Origin: Arachis hypogaea
Lineage: Eukaryota; Streptophyta; Magnoliopsida; Fabales; Fabaceae
Length of the DNA: 64,000 nucleotides
Assembly: GCF_003086295.3 (NCBI RefSeq)
Contig: NC_092048.1
Coordinates: 69,172,841-69,236,840, forward strand
Reading direction: 5' to 3'
In this document: piece by piece, positions 47,907-58,476 of the stretch
Position numbering within the stretch: the stretch's first letter is position 1
How the letters are laid out: every line of letters begins with the position of its first letter
Notes under the pieces: model-generated
The model's input: the letters and a program-made list of their open reading frames with translations, nothing else
Told to the model about the DNA's origin: nothing
The model's database searches: none
Position numbers and translations under genes: made by a program

Positions 47907-50900
47907 TCAATTTTCAGCTATGTGGGGATCTTCCAAGAGGAAGATCTCGAGCTCCTTGTTCTTCTGCATCCTCTCTTCATGGTATAGCTTCAAATGATGT
48001 CCATTAACTTTGATAAGTTCAGAGCTTGAAGGATGGCTTAGGTTATAAACTCCGTACGGTTCGGCCTTCTCTACTCTGTATGGACCTTCCCATCTTGATC
48101 TCAACTTGCCTGGCATGAGCCTCAGTCGAGATTTGTAAAGAAGGACTAAATCCCCAGGTTGGAACTCTTTTCTCTTGATGTGCTGATCATGTACAGCCTT
48201 CATCTTCTCCTTGTATAGTCTTGAGTTCTCATAAGCTTCCAGGCGAAGGCTTTCCAATTCTTGCAGTTGCAATTTCCTTTCAGATCCGGCTTCCTTAATT
48301 CCCATGTTTCACTCCTTTACTGCCCAAAAGGCTTTGTGCTCTTTTTAAAGAGGGAGATGACAAGCTTTTCCATAAACTAAGCGGAAAGGACTCATCCCAA
48401 TAGGCGTCTTGTATGCGGTTTTGTACGCCCAAAGTGCATCTTGTAGCCTAGTGCTCTAGTATCTTCTATGAGGTTTGACTATCTTCTGCAAGATACGCTT
48501 TATCTCTCTGTTTGATACCTCGGCTTGCCCATTAGTCTGAGGATGGTAGGCTGTTGCAACCTTATGAATTATTCCATGCTTCTTCATTAATCCTGTTAGT
48601 CTCCTGTTACAAAAATGGGTGCCTTGATCCCTCACGATTGCTCGTGGTGATCCAAAGCGACAAATAATATGGTTTCTCACAAAGGAAACAACACTGTTAG
48701 CATCATCAGTGCAGGTAGGAGTTGCTTCCACCCATTTGGAAACGTAATCTACAGCTAACAATATATAAAAATAACCATTAGAATTTGGAAATTGACCCAT
48801 GAAGTCAATGCCCCAAACATAAAAAATTTCACAGAAAAACATAATTTGTTGAGGCATCTCATCCCACTGGGATATATTACCAAATTTTTGGCATGGGAAA
48901 CAAGATCTACAAAATTCAGCAGCGTCTCTAAAAAGAGTAGGCCACCAGAATCCACAGTCTAAGATTTTTCTAGCTGTTCTTTGAGGGCCAAAATGTCTTC
49001 CACTCTCAGATGAGTGACAGGCCTCTAAGATGGACTGGAATTCTGATTGAGGCATACACCGTCTAATTACCTGGTCAGCGCCACATCTCCATAAATATGG
49101 GTCATCGCATATATAATATTTAGACTCTCTTTTCAGCTTGTCTCTTTGATGCTTAGAAAAATTTGGAGGAAAGGTGCGGCTAACTAGATAATTAGCTACA
49201 GGTGCATACTAAGGGACTACCTCAGATACTGCTTGCAGGTTATCAAATGGGAAATTATCAGCTATAGGAGTGGGGTCATCTGTAATGTGCTCAAGGCGAC
49301 TCAAGTGGTCTGCCACTAAATTCTAGTTACCACTACTATCCTTAATTTCTAAATCAAATTCTTGTAATAGCAGTATCCAACGTATAAGCCTTGGTTTGGA
49401 CTCCATTTTAGCTAATAGATACTTTAGAGCTACGTGGTATGAGTACACTACTACTTTCGTACCAAGTAAATAGGCTCGGAATTTATCCAGAGCAAAAACG
49501 ATAGCAAGAAGCTCTTTCTCAGTAGTAGTGTAATTGGACTGTGCGGCATCTAGAGTTTTAGACGCATAAGCAATAACAAAAGGATCCTTACCTTCACACT
49601 GAGCCAATGCTGCTCCTACTGCATGGTTGGAAGCGTCGCACATTATTTCGAATGGCTGGCTCCAGTCTGGTCCTCTCACAATTGGAGCTTGAGTCAAGGC
49701 GGTCTTTAGCTTATCAAACGCTTGTTTGCAATCCTCACTAAACTCAAACTCAATATCCTTCTGCAGTAGTCTGGATAAGGGAAGTGCTACCTTACTGAAG
49801 TTCTTGATGAATCTCCTGTAAAAACCTGCATGGCCAAGGAACGAACGGACTTTCCTCACAGAAGAGGGGTAAGGTAAACTAGAAATAACATCCACCTTTG
49901 CTGGATCTACAGAAATGCCAGTATTAGACACAACATGTCCTAGTACAATCCCTTGTTTAACCATAAAGTGACATTTTTCAAAATTTAATACAAGGTTTAT
50001 ACTGACACATCTATCTAATACTCTAAATAATCCATCTAAGCAAAGGCTAAAGGAATCGCCATAAACACTAAAATCATCCATAAAAACTTCCATACAGTCC
50101 TCAATAAGATCAGAGAAAAGACTCATCATGCACCTTTGGAAGGTAACTGGTGCATTGCACAAGCCAAAGGGCATTCTCTTGTAAGCATAAGTCCCAAAAG
50201 GACATGTAAAAGTGGTCTTTTCCTGATCCTCAGGAGCTATATGAATCTGGAAATAACCTGTGTAACCATCTAAAAAGAAATAATGTGATTTACCTGACAG
50301 GCGATCCAGCATTTGATCAATGAATGGAAGAGGATAGTGATCCTTACGAGTTGCTTGGTTGAGGCGTCTGTAGTCAATGCAGACCCTCCAAGCGTTCTGT
50401 ACTCTGGTTGCTATGAGCTCTCCATGCTCATTCTTTGGCACCACTTGTACTGGGCTTACCCATTCACTGTCTGAGATGGGATAGATGATATCTGCCTCCA
50501 GTAGTCTGGTCACTTCCTTCTTGACAACCTCTAAGATAGTGGGGTTCAGTCTTCTCTGGGATTAACGAACGGGTCTTGCTCCCTCTTCTAAAAATATTCT
50601 GTGCTCGCAGACTTGAGGGTTGATTCCTACTATATCCGCCAAACTCCACCCAATTGCCTTCTTGTGCCTCCTCATCACACTAAGTAACTGCTCTTCTTAT
50701 TGAGAAGTGAGTTCCCTTGCAATGATAACTGGACACTTTTGCTTGTCCTTAAGGTAAGCATATTTGAGGTGTGGAGGAAGGGGTTTCAACTCTAACTTCT
50801 GCTCATGGTCAGGCTCTGGATTGTTTGAAGCTGGTGAAAATGGCGAAGTGACATCATTGTCGTTCAAGAGTGTCCCCACACTTGGACCTTGTCCTGTGTG

Positions 50901-51065
50901 CTTCTCTTCTAACTCCTCCTGGTGAACTTCAGCTACGGTTTCGTCAATGATGTCACACTGGAAGATAGAATGATCTTCTGGAGGGTGCTTCATAACTCCA
51001 TTCAGATTGAAACTTACTAATCGGCCATCTATTTCAAAAGAGTATGTTCCTGAAAAAGCATCCAA
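47907..51065 (-). pseudogene. pol: K pol: RT, RNase H and integrase in one frame with seven stops
   Basis: A single minus-strand frame contains, in order, the end of the protease linker, RT, RNase H, integrase and a GPY/F-type C-terminus (KLRSRWEGPYRV near 48095). RT has [13 protein letters not shown] and the catalytic FMDDF at 50070-50084. RNase H has [12 protein letters not shown] and TTEKELLA, but the usual TDH is SYH (Y at 49437-49439), losing a catalytic aspartate. Integrase has the H-H-C-C zinc motif and a DD35E triad: GIDFMG, RDQGTHF and GQAEV. Stops are at 50697, 50562, 49323, 49209, 48456, about 48345 and about 48309. Between 47736 and 47906 there is only non-coding DNA. Frames on the other strand are shadows. 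Confidence 0.95.
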
Positions 51066-53382
51066 TTTTGAACTTTGATGTCTTCAGGAAAGGTCTTCCA
51101 AGTAGGATTGATGACGGCTTCTCTGAGTCATTTTGGGGCATCTCCAGAATATAAAAATTAGTGGGGAATGTGAGTTCCTTAATGCCCACTAATACATCTT
51201 TAGCAACTCCAACCACTGTAATAATGCTTTTATCTGCTAACACAAAACGAGCTGCCGACCTTTTTAAGGGAGGGAGCCTCAAAATATCATATATAGACAA
51301 AGGCATTATACTTACATATGCTCCTAAATCACACATGCAGTCAGAAATTATCACACCACCAATAGTACAATTAACCATACAAGGACCTGGGTCACTGCAT
51401 TTTTCAGGTAAACCACCCATTAAAGCAGATATGGAACTACCTAAAGGAATAGTTTCTAATTCATTAATTTTGTCTTTATGTATACATAAATCTTTTAGAA
51501 ACTTTGCATATTTAGGTACCTGTTGAATAACATCAAATAGAGGAGCAGTTACCTCAACCTTTTTGAATATCTCTACCATTTTTGGATCAGGTTCCAGCTG
51601 CTTCCTGGGCTTCCTTGCAAGTTGTGGAAATGGAATTGGAGTGGTGTCTTCTGCAGTGTCTGCGCCTTTTGATGCTTCCTCCTGTGGTTGAACTTCTTCT
51701 TTTTCAGCTATGTCCTGTATGTCTTCTTCCTCTTCAACATCTTCTATTTCCACTACCTCTTCAGCTGAGGTGTGTTCTGGTGGGCTTGGCTCCTCCTGGT
51801 TCCTCTCCTGCAGTGTGGTTTCGGACCTTAGGGTGATGGCATTAATGCCACCCTTGGGATTGGGTAATGGTTGAGAGGGAATTCCACTAGAGCTCAAAGG
51901 CTGGTTATTGGAGTTATTCATTGATCCAATCTGTGAGACAAGAGCTTGAAAAATAGAGTTCAGACCATTTAGAGTGGCATTAATGTTATTTTCCATGGTC
52001 TGTTGTCTCTGATCAATAGATTGTAATAAGTCATCATTAGTAGATGAAGAAGGATAGGTAATTTGAGAGGTCTACTATTGGGTATTATGTGGTCCTTGGG
52101 ATTGCCTCAGGTGAGGTGCTCTGTAAGGCTGGTACTGGTTCTGTTGCCTGTTGTTGTTATTATTCCACCTCTGATTTCCCTGATTGTCTCTGCCTCCTCT
52201 GTTGTTGTTGTCCCTCCAATTCTGGTTAGAATTGTCCTGCCATCCATGGTTGTAATTGCCACTTTGATTGTACCCTTGGTTGGGGCGGTCATAGAAGTTA
52301 TGAGTGGCTGCCACGGTGTTGTCTTCCTGCTGGAGCTGTGGACATTCATCAGTATAGTGGCTATAATCAGCACAGATTCCGCAAACTCTCTATGGGACTA
52401 ACTGTTGGTTTTGCTGTGGTGGAGAAGGTTGAGCTTGCTGAACTTGTTGATTCAATTGCATCTGCTTCAGCAAGTTGGTCATTTCACAGATACTTTGAGT
52501 TAGAGCAGCAGTCTCTCTGCTAGAGGATACTTCTGCAACGGCTTTTGAACGGCCTTGTTTCTGCCGGTGATTCCGAGTAGATTCAGCTAAGTCGCTGATC
52601 AATTGCCATGCCTCATCAGTGGTCTTGTACTTTTTCATAGACCCATTGCTAGCACTTTCCAATGTGGTCTTATCTTGGGGCCTCATGCCCTGTGTGACAT
52701 AACCGAGTAACACTATCTTGTCAATCATATGGTGGGGGCAAGCTTCCAGAAGATTATTGAAGCGCTCCCAGTATTCATAGAGAGTCTCAGATTCGTCCTG
52801 AACAATCATGGAAATATCTTTCCTTAGTTTATCAATAACTTCAGCTGGAAAGAATTTTTCCAAGAATTCTCTTCTAAGTGTATCCCAGTTGGATACATTT
52901 GCTGCGGGATGAGTGTAGTACCACTCTCTTGCCTTTCCCTCAAGAGAAAACGGGAAAGCTTTCAGCAAAATTGAAGTTTCATCTGCACCATCACGCCCGA
53001 CAATAGAACAGGCTGCTTGAAAATCTCTCAGGTGCTTGATAGGCTCTTCAGCAGGTAAGCCATGAAACTTGGGCATCAAATTGAGCAGTGCGGTCTTTAT
53101 TTCAAAGTCTGTAGCCACCACTGGGTGATGCGCTTGAAACGGTTGCATTGTAAAATCAGGGGCTCCGGCCTCCTGGATAGTAACTCTCCTAGGTGCTGCC
53201 ATGTCACCTATACGTAAATCAACAGAATCAGTAGAACGGGGGCTGGTTTTTTCCTCAAATGATATTTTAGATCCGTCCTCTGAGAGGACTAACCGACGTC
53301 GAGCTTGCCTTATTCGTGAAATAGTTCTTTGAATCTCAGGATCGAATACTGGCAAGCTTGGATCAGGAAGTGAACGCGTCAT
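51034..53382 (-). pseudogene. gag-pro: K gag-protease, with in-frame stops and a frameshift
   Basis: ATG 53382 starts MTRSLPDPSLPVFDPEIQRT. The capsid core (about residues 90-250) has FHGLPAEEP, AREWYYTHP, LRREFLEKFFPAEVIDKLR, TLYEYWERFNNLLEACP. A TAG at 52390 precedes the zinc knuckle C-GI-C-ADYS-H-YTDE-C (52342-52383), a perfect CX2CX4HX4C. Two adjacent TAGs lie at 52075 and 52072. The same frame then runs through an acidic linker to the protease: CMCDLGAYVSIMPLSIYDIL and SSILLGRPFLKTS. One extra G near 51063 shifts the frame so that the polyprotein no longer reads into pol. The motifs are those of Athila-type gag-protease. Confidence 0.93.
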
Positions 53383-53475
53383 CTAGCGAAAGAAACAAGC
53401 AGCTCATAGTAGCAAAATAAAATAAAATGCAAATAAATAAAATTCCAATTAATAACTTTAGCACTCTATTGCAAC

Positions 53476-53493
53476 TCCCCGGCAACGGCGCCA
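53476..53493 (-). other. Primer-binding site of K (tRNA-Asp)
   Basis: TCCCCGGCAACGGCGCCA, a perfect match to the tRNA-Asp 3' end, 5 bases from the LTR. Confidence 0.93.
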
Positions 53494-53498
53494 AAAAT

Positions 53499-54940
53499 TG
53501 ACGTGGCGAAAATTGGTGAGTCAAGAATTGTTATAAAATATCCATTGCAAGTATAGTTATTAACCAACCAGAAATCTGCTTATCAATTTAGAAGGGTTGT
53601 CACAAAAATTAAAATTAAAATACTAGGAGTATGAATCCCAGGTCGTCTCCCAACGAGTTGCAGAAAGGTGTGCTATTTTATTAATCAGATGTTTTCAAAA
53701 AGAGTTTGAGTTGAATAAACAGGAAATTAAATTGGAGAAATTAAGTAATTTAAATAAAAGCCTTGACTGGGAGTAGATTAGTTGGAAGCCCTATTCTTGT
53801 TGCAGTACTCTCAAGATTAATTGATAATTGAAGGTTGTTCTGTTTAGTTATCCCTTACTAGGTAAGGGAAAGTCAAACAAGTTGGAATGTTGTTTCTATT
53901 CACAAGTCCCAATCTGCTTACTTGGAAGGACTGGCGTTAGTGACTAGAGAGCAATCCAACAATAAACCCAATTACAATTTCTCCTTTGAGCATTCCAACT
54001 CAAGGGTTCCTTTCAATCAATTCCCCATCAAGTTAGGGAACTACTCGCTCATTGTGAACGTGGAATTCATAACATAGAAAAGAGAATTAAAGAAAGACAT
54101 GATAAATAAAACTCAAAGGAATCAATTAAAAATAAAAGTAACTCTTGTATTAATAAATTTTAAAATAATCCAATAGTAAAATTGATTAAATTAAAGGACA
54201 TGGAAGAGTAAAGCCAAGTTAAGAAAACGAACTAGAATGACGAAGTCTTGATGAGGTAATAACTCTTCTCAATATCCTAATGCAAAAAGCAATAGAAATA
54301 AAATCCTAAGAACTATGAATGTGTAGAGAGAAAAACCTAGGGGAGGAGTAAAACTAGATCTAAAAACTAAAAATTGTGTAGAATGAATGTTGTTGTTGGT
54401 TCTGCATGTCCTCTGGCTCTAGTCTGCTTTTCCGGGCCGAGAACTGGGTCAAAGTAGGGCCCAAAATTGCCCCCAGCGATTCTGCAGATTATGCAGATCG
54501 CGCACGTCATGCGATCGCGTTATTCATGCGGATGCGTCGTTCGGCGTTTTGCTTTTCCACGTGGGCGCGTCGTCCACCCCTCCGCGTTACCTGTGCTATT
54601 CCATTCCGCATGGTCGCATGAGCCATGCGACTGCGTCACTCCTCACTGGTCATCTCCTCAATTTTTTGTGTTCCTTCCATTTTTGCAAGCTTCCTTTCCA
54701 ATCTCCAACTCATTCATGCCCTATAAAGCCTGAAACACTTAACACACAGATCACGGCATCGAATGGAATATAGGAGAATTAAAATACATAATTAAAAATC
54801 TCTAAGAAGCAAGTTTTCAACCATAAAGCATCCTTAGGAAGGAATTACAAATGCATGCTTATTTAATGAATAAGTGGGTAAAGATCATGATAAAACCACA
54901 CAATTAAACACAATATAAACCATAAAATAGTGGTTTATCA
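53499..54940 (-). repeat. 5' LTR of K (1,442 bp)
   Basis: It starts TGACGTGGCG and ends TGGTTTATCA, followed by TSD GGCGG. It is highly similar to 42333-43760. Modules are at 54500-54638. Confidence 0.95.
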
Positions 54941-54945
54941 GGCGG

Positions 54946-55893
54946 CACAGGGATGGCGGCGGCTGTTCGAGGCGACAACGACAGCACACGGCGGCCAGCT
55001 TCGCGTGGTGGGTCGCGCTCCTCCTCGCACGATTCCGACAGCAGCTCGTGGCTGGGCCGAACGGCGGCGAGTTGAACACGGATTCTGGGCCGCACAGCAG
55101 CTTCTCCGGCGCTTCTCCTGGACGACCGTGGCGGCGCGATCCTCTCCCTCTCGTGTCTGTTTGCTTGCTCACTCGCCCTCCCTGATGCAACACGGCGGTG
55201 CGGCGGCAGTGACGCCCGCCAGCGCCGCACTTCCTCACCTCCCCTTTCCTCCGTTCGGCCAACAATGTTTCATGGGTGTGGGTCATGTTTCCGATCCCCC
55301 CTTCTCTGCCTCTTCTCTCTCAAATTCTGTTTCCTTCATTCTTCATATGGCTGAGTGCTTGTGTTTAGGGCAGAGAGGGGCAGCAGCTGCGGCTGCTTGG
55401 GTTTGAGGGAGCTAGGGTTTCATTTTGAAACTTAGGGTTAAGGGCATTATGGTAATTTCCGATAAAATTGTGGACAATATAGTAATTGAAACCCAAATTA
55501 AATCCAACACTATTTATATATAGAAAATACTATTTGCTCATCAATTTCATAAATTATTTTCAATAAATTGTCCAAATCAAATAATTAGAAATAATATAAT
55601 TAAATCCTTTATTTTCTCAAAACAGTAGTATAATATTCTAAAATATTAATTATTTAGTCCAAAATCATATAAAAATCCTTATTATTTCACAACCACCAAC
55701 TTTGTGGTTTAAATATAGAAAATAATTCAATAATTATAAAATTGGATAATAATCATAACTTATCTCAAATTCAATAAATCAAAACTTGCCTTAATTATCT
55801 TTAATAAAACAATTTCTGAAATTAAGGCTATAAATAATTATATGATTTGAGACTTGATCATAAAAAGACTTTTCAAAGGTTCTGGGTCTTACA
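54946..55893 (-). repeat. 5' LTR of LARD1, right segment
   Basis: It continues exactly where 42332 stopped, starting CACAGGGATGG, and ends GGGTCTTACA. It is colinear with 33397-34349 of the 3' LTR. The TATA-like box of the 3' LTR is changed here (TTCATAT). Confidence 0.92.
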
Positions 55894-55898
55894 ACTTT

Positions 55899-56568
55899 AA
55901 TCATGCAAGATTCAATTCATGGCAAACTTTAATTGATTAAACCTAAATTTCTTAGTGATTTAATCTCCTCTAACCTAATCAACCGCCAATTTCATAGCCA
56001 CTTAAGTTAGATTAAATGTTTAGGTCCAATTCTAGTTTATTAGCCACATAAACCCTAATTACCCAAAGATAAGATGATTATATGTCATGTATCACGTTAA
56101 GTCCCGATAATCAGAGAATTATGAGAATTTACTTTCAAGCTGTAATTCAAGTGAGTTAACTTTTCCAAGATTCAACAAGAATTCAAGTAGAAAAAGAGTT
56201 ATCTTTCAATATACTCTAATTCCTAGGATGAAGAATGAAAGTAATTCTTAAATATAAATCAGTCCATTGATTGAAAGTAGAATAACAACAGTATTAATCC
56301 ATAGAATAAACAGAGCTCCTAACCTTAACAGACGAGGTTTAGTTGCTCATGGTTCAGAGAAAAACTAGGGTTCCAAAAGTGTGTAAAGTGTGAAATGAGG
56401 AAGAGAGCAAAGAGAGAAGCTCGAAGGGCTAAATCTTTTCCCTTTTTATATCTAACCTAATTGATTTGAAACTAAAATAAAATAATGACTACTAAAAGCC
56501 CAAAAGATTGTGTTTTGTTTTACTAATAAAATAAAATAAAATAAAAAATAATTATTAACTAAATCTAC
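55899..56568 (-). repeat. 5' LTR of element H, segment b
   Basis: LTR DNA of H between LARD1 and the Mutator-like element. A minus-strand TATA box (plus-strand TTTTTATAT) lies at 56443-56451. No coding region. Confidence 0.65.
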
Positions 56569-57768
56569 AGGATAAGTATTATTTTGGTCCCTAACGTTGA
56601 GGGTCAGAATCAAAACCGTCCTTGATGTAATTTTTAACTTAAAAAACATCCTTAATGTTACATTTCATTTTAAAATCGTCCTTTCTAATAAATTTTTTTT
56701 ATTAATGACAAAACTACCCTTTTTTTACTATTTGATTCTTCTTGTTCTTCTTCTTCTTCCAGAAAAAACAAATTCTTCTTCCATTAACAAATTAAAAATA
56801 CAAGAACAAAAACCAGATTCAACAAGACCAACAACAATTCAGAAATAAAAAAAAGAACAAAATCAATCAACAGCTATTCAGAAATGAAAACAAGAACAAA
56901 AACCAACAATGATTCAACAAATCAAATCAGATTCAACAAATCAAATCTAGATTCAATAAAGAAGCTGCAGAAGCAGAAGTACTCAAGCAGAAGCAGAAAG
57001 TAGAAGACGAAGCAGAAGATGCAGAAGCAAAGTAGACCCAGAAGATGTAGAAGCAAACTCAGAAGATGTAGAAGCAGAAAAAGCAGAAGACGAAGCAAAA
57101 ATAGAGATCAAAGCAAGAAGCAGAGGCAACGAGGAGCAGCGGTGAGGAGCAGCGGAGCGGAAGCCGAGGCTCTCTCCCTGGCTTGCGACGGCGACGGTGA
57201 CGGCAGCTCCAAGCTTCGCCGGCGCCGGCAGCTCCAAGAAGAAAAAGGAAGCAGATTCAGAAGAAGAAGCAGAACTAACAGAGCAGTGGCGTGGTCGAAT
57301 CGGCGGCGATGGCTCAGCGTCGTAGTCTCCTGAGGATGACGCGGTGGCGGCGGCGACGGCGAGCCCTAGCAGCGTGGTCTCCTTTCCCTCTTCTCTTCTC
57401 TCCCGTCGCAGCCCCTCTCTCCTTTCTTTCAGCGACGGCGACGGCAGCTCCAAGCTTCGCCGACGCCGTACCCCTCCCCCTCTTCCCTTCCCCTTTCCCC
57501 TTTCCCTCCCCTCCCCTCCCCCTTCGTATACCCTTTTCCTCCCCCCCCCAACGCATTTTTTCCACCCCCCACGCCATTTCTTTTATTTTTTTAAATTTTA
57601 TAACTTTTATTATTAAAATAGGGGTAGTTTAGGAATAACATAAAAAATTTTATTAAAAAGGACGATTTTAATACAAAAAACGTTAAGGACAATTTTAAAT
57701 AAAAAATTACATCGAGGACGGTTTTGATTCTGACCCTCAACATTAGGGACCAAAATAATACTTATCCC
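56569..57768. mobile_element. Non-autonomous Mutator-like element
   Basis: The 9-bp duplication TAAATCTAC (56560-56568 and 57769-57777) flanks inverted repeats of about 150 bp. The left end is GGATAAGTATTATTTTGGTC and the right end its complement with few mismatches; the repeats continue with GTCAGAATCAAAACCGTCC. Nine-base duplications and long inverted repeats fit the Mutator superfamily. The inside (56700-57620) encodes no recognisable transposase. Confidence 0.85.
56950..57600. other. GC-rich interior of the Mutator-like element
   Basis: A GC-rich, repeat-like block with AGAAGCAGAAG runs is followed by two copies of GCGACGGCAGCTCCAAGCTT (about 57187 and 57438). Overlapping frames occur on both strands (56983-57453 minus, 57291-57632 plus). 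All look like low-complexity translations rich in R, S, A and P. It could be captured host DNA, for example a gene's 5' region, but I recognise no protein. Confidence 0.4.
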
Positions 57769-57777
57769 TAAATCTAC

Positions 57778-57825
57778 TAATGAAGCCCCTTCCGTGGAGT
57801 TCAAATACATGCTATTGACGCTAAA
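57778..57825 (-). repeat. 5' LTR of element H, segment c
   Basis: Short stretch of H LTR between the Mutator-like element and LARD2. The last bases CTAAA (57821-57825) would be the LARD2 target duplication, whose partner is outside the window. Confidence 0.5.
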
Positions 57826-58467
57826 TGTAACATCCCAAGTTTTTGGAAAATTAAATAATGTGTTATTTACAATTTATTATAATTGTGAGAATTTTATTTT
57901 AAAAAAATTATTTTACTAAGGATAATTAAATAGAGCTTCATGATAATTGAAGTTTAAATAAATTATAATTTTATTATAATTTTTATTATAATTGAATATT
58001 TAACATAATTTCAGTAATTGAAAAATAAGAAAAAATTGTATAATTTAATTTAAGTAACTTCTATTATGAATAGTTTATGATTTAATTCGAGTTCTTTATT
58101 TTTAGAAAATAATCTATTAAAAATTATCAAATTGATTTCATAAATACTGAGTTTAAGTTAATTACCATTTTTGCGTAATTTTATTATAATTTGTTATTTT
58201 TATAATTTGAAAGTAAAGTTCTGTTGATAGAAAAATAATGAAAAGTTGAATTATTTACTTTGAATAATTAATATTGAGTTTAGATTATATTTTATAGAAA
58301 TATGATTAATATGTTCGTTTTATATTTAAATTAGAAATAATCAATTGGACTTAGTAATACGTTGATAAATAATATTTTTAAATATTTTTTAATGGAGTAT
58401 ATTTGGTTTTAAAATTACTCTATCCTCCAATTTTATTAAAATATCTATTCATATTTATCCTTATTCC

Positions 58468-58476
58468 TATATAAAA
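58468..58476 (+). promoter_or_regulatory. TATA box of the LARD2 LTR
   Basis: TATATAAAA in the context ATTCCTATATAAAATC. The 3' LTR has TTTATAAAA at the same place (62867-62875). Confidence 0.65.

Larger units (their letters stand above)
42333..54940 (-). mobile_element. Element K: Athila-like Ty3/Gypsy element with env-like ORF
   Basis: Perfect TSD GGCGG (42328-42332 and 54941-54945); the uninterrupted target is visible in the LARD1 3' LTR at about 33392-33396. Length is 12,608 bp. On the minus strand: 5' LTR (53499-54940), tRNA-Asp primer-binding site, gag-protease (51034-53382), RT, RNase H and integrase in one frame (47907-51065), CpG-rich palindromic modules (47190-47735), env-like ORF (45165-46418), non-coding tail and 3' LTR (42333-43760). 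It is structurally complete but every ORF has stops. Confidence 0.95.
29865..55893 (-). mobile_element. LARD1: long-LTR element without gag or pol, carrying K and a solo LTR
   Basis: Perfect TSD ACTTT at 29860-29864 and 55894-55898. On the minus strand: 5' LTR (55893 down to 38827, containing K), initiator tRNA-Met primer-binding site (38812-38823), internal region (38826-34350), purine-rich AAGGTGGGTAG (34352-34362) and 3' LTR (34349-29865). Without the nested insertions it is about 11.9 kb: LTRs of 4,485 and about 4,454 bp and an internal region of about 2,990 bp. No capsid, protease, RT or integrase motif is found. The end of the internal region (TTTTCGAGGACGAAAATT on the minus strand) suggests descent from a Ty3/Gypsy element. 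Confidence 0.9.
9766..57825 (-). mobile_element. Element H: old minus-strand LTR retrotransposon split by nested insertions
   Basis: H is visible as separated pieces: gag (9766-9967 and 28968-29184), leader and primer-binding site (29185-29571), and 5' LTR pieces (29572-29864, 55899-56568 and 57778-57825). Removing A2 rejoins gag in the expected order. Removing LARD1 and the Mutator-like element extends the LTR. The 3' part of H is gone at the 9765/9766 junction, and the far end of its 5' LTR is cut by LARD2. It is the oldest layer between 9766 and 57825. Confidence 0.75.

Noticed and set aside
57291..57632. Serine/proline-rich frame that looks like a secreted protein
   Set aside because: Low-complexity translation inside the Mutator-like element, with equally long frames on the other strand.
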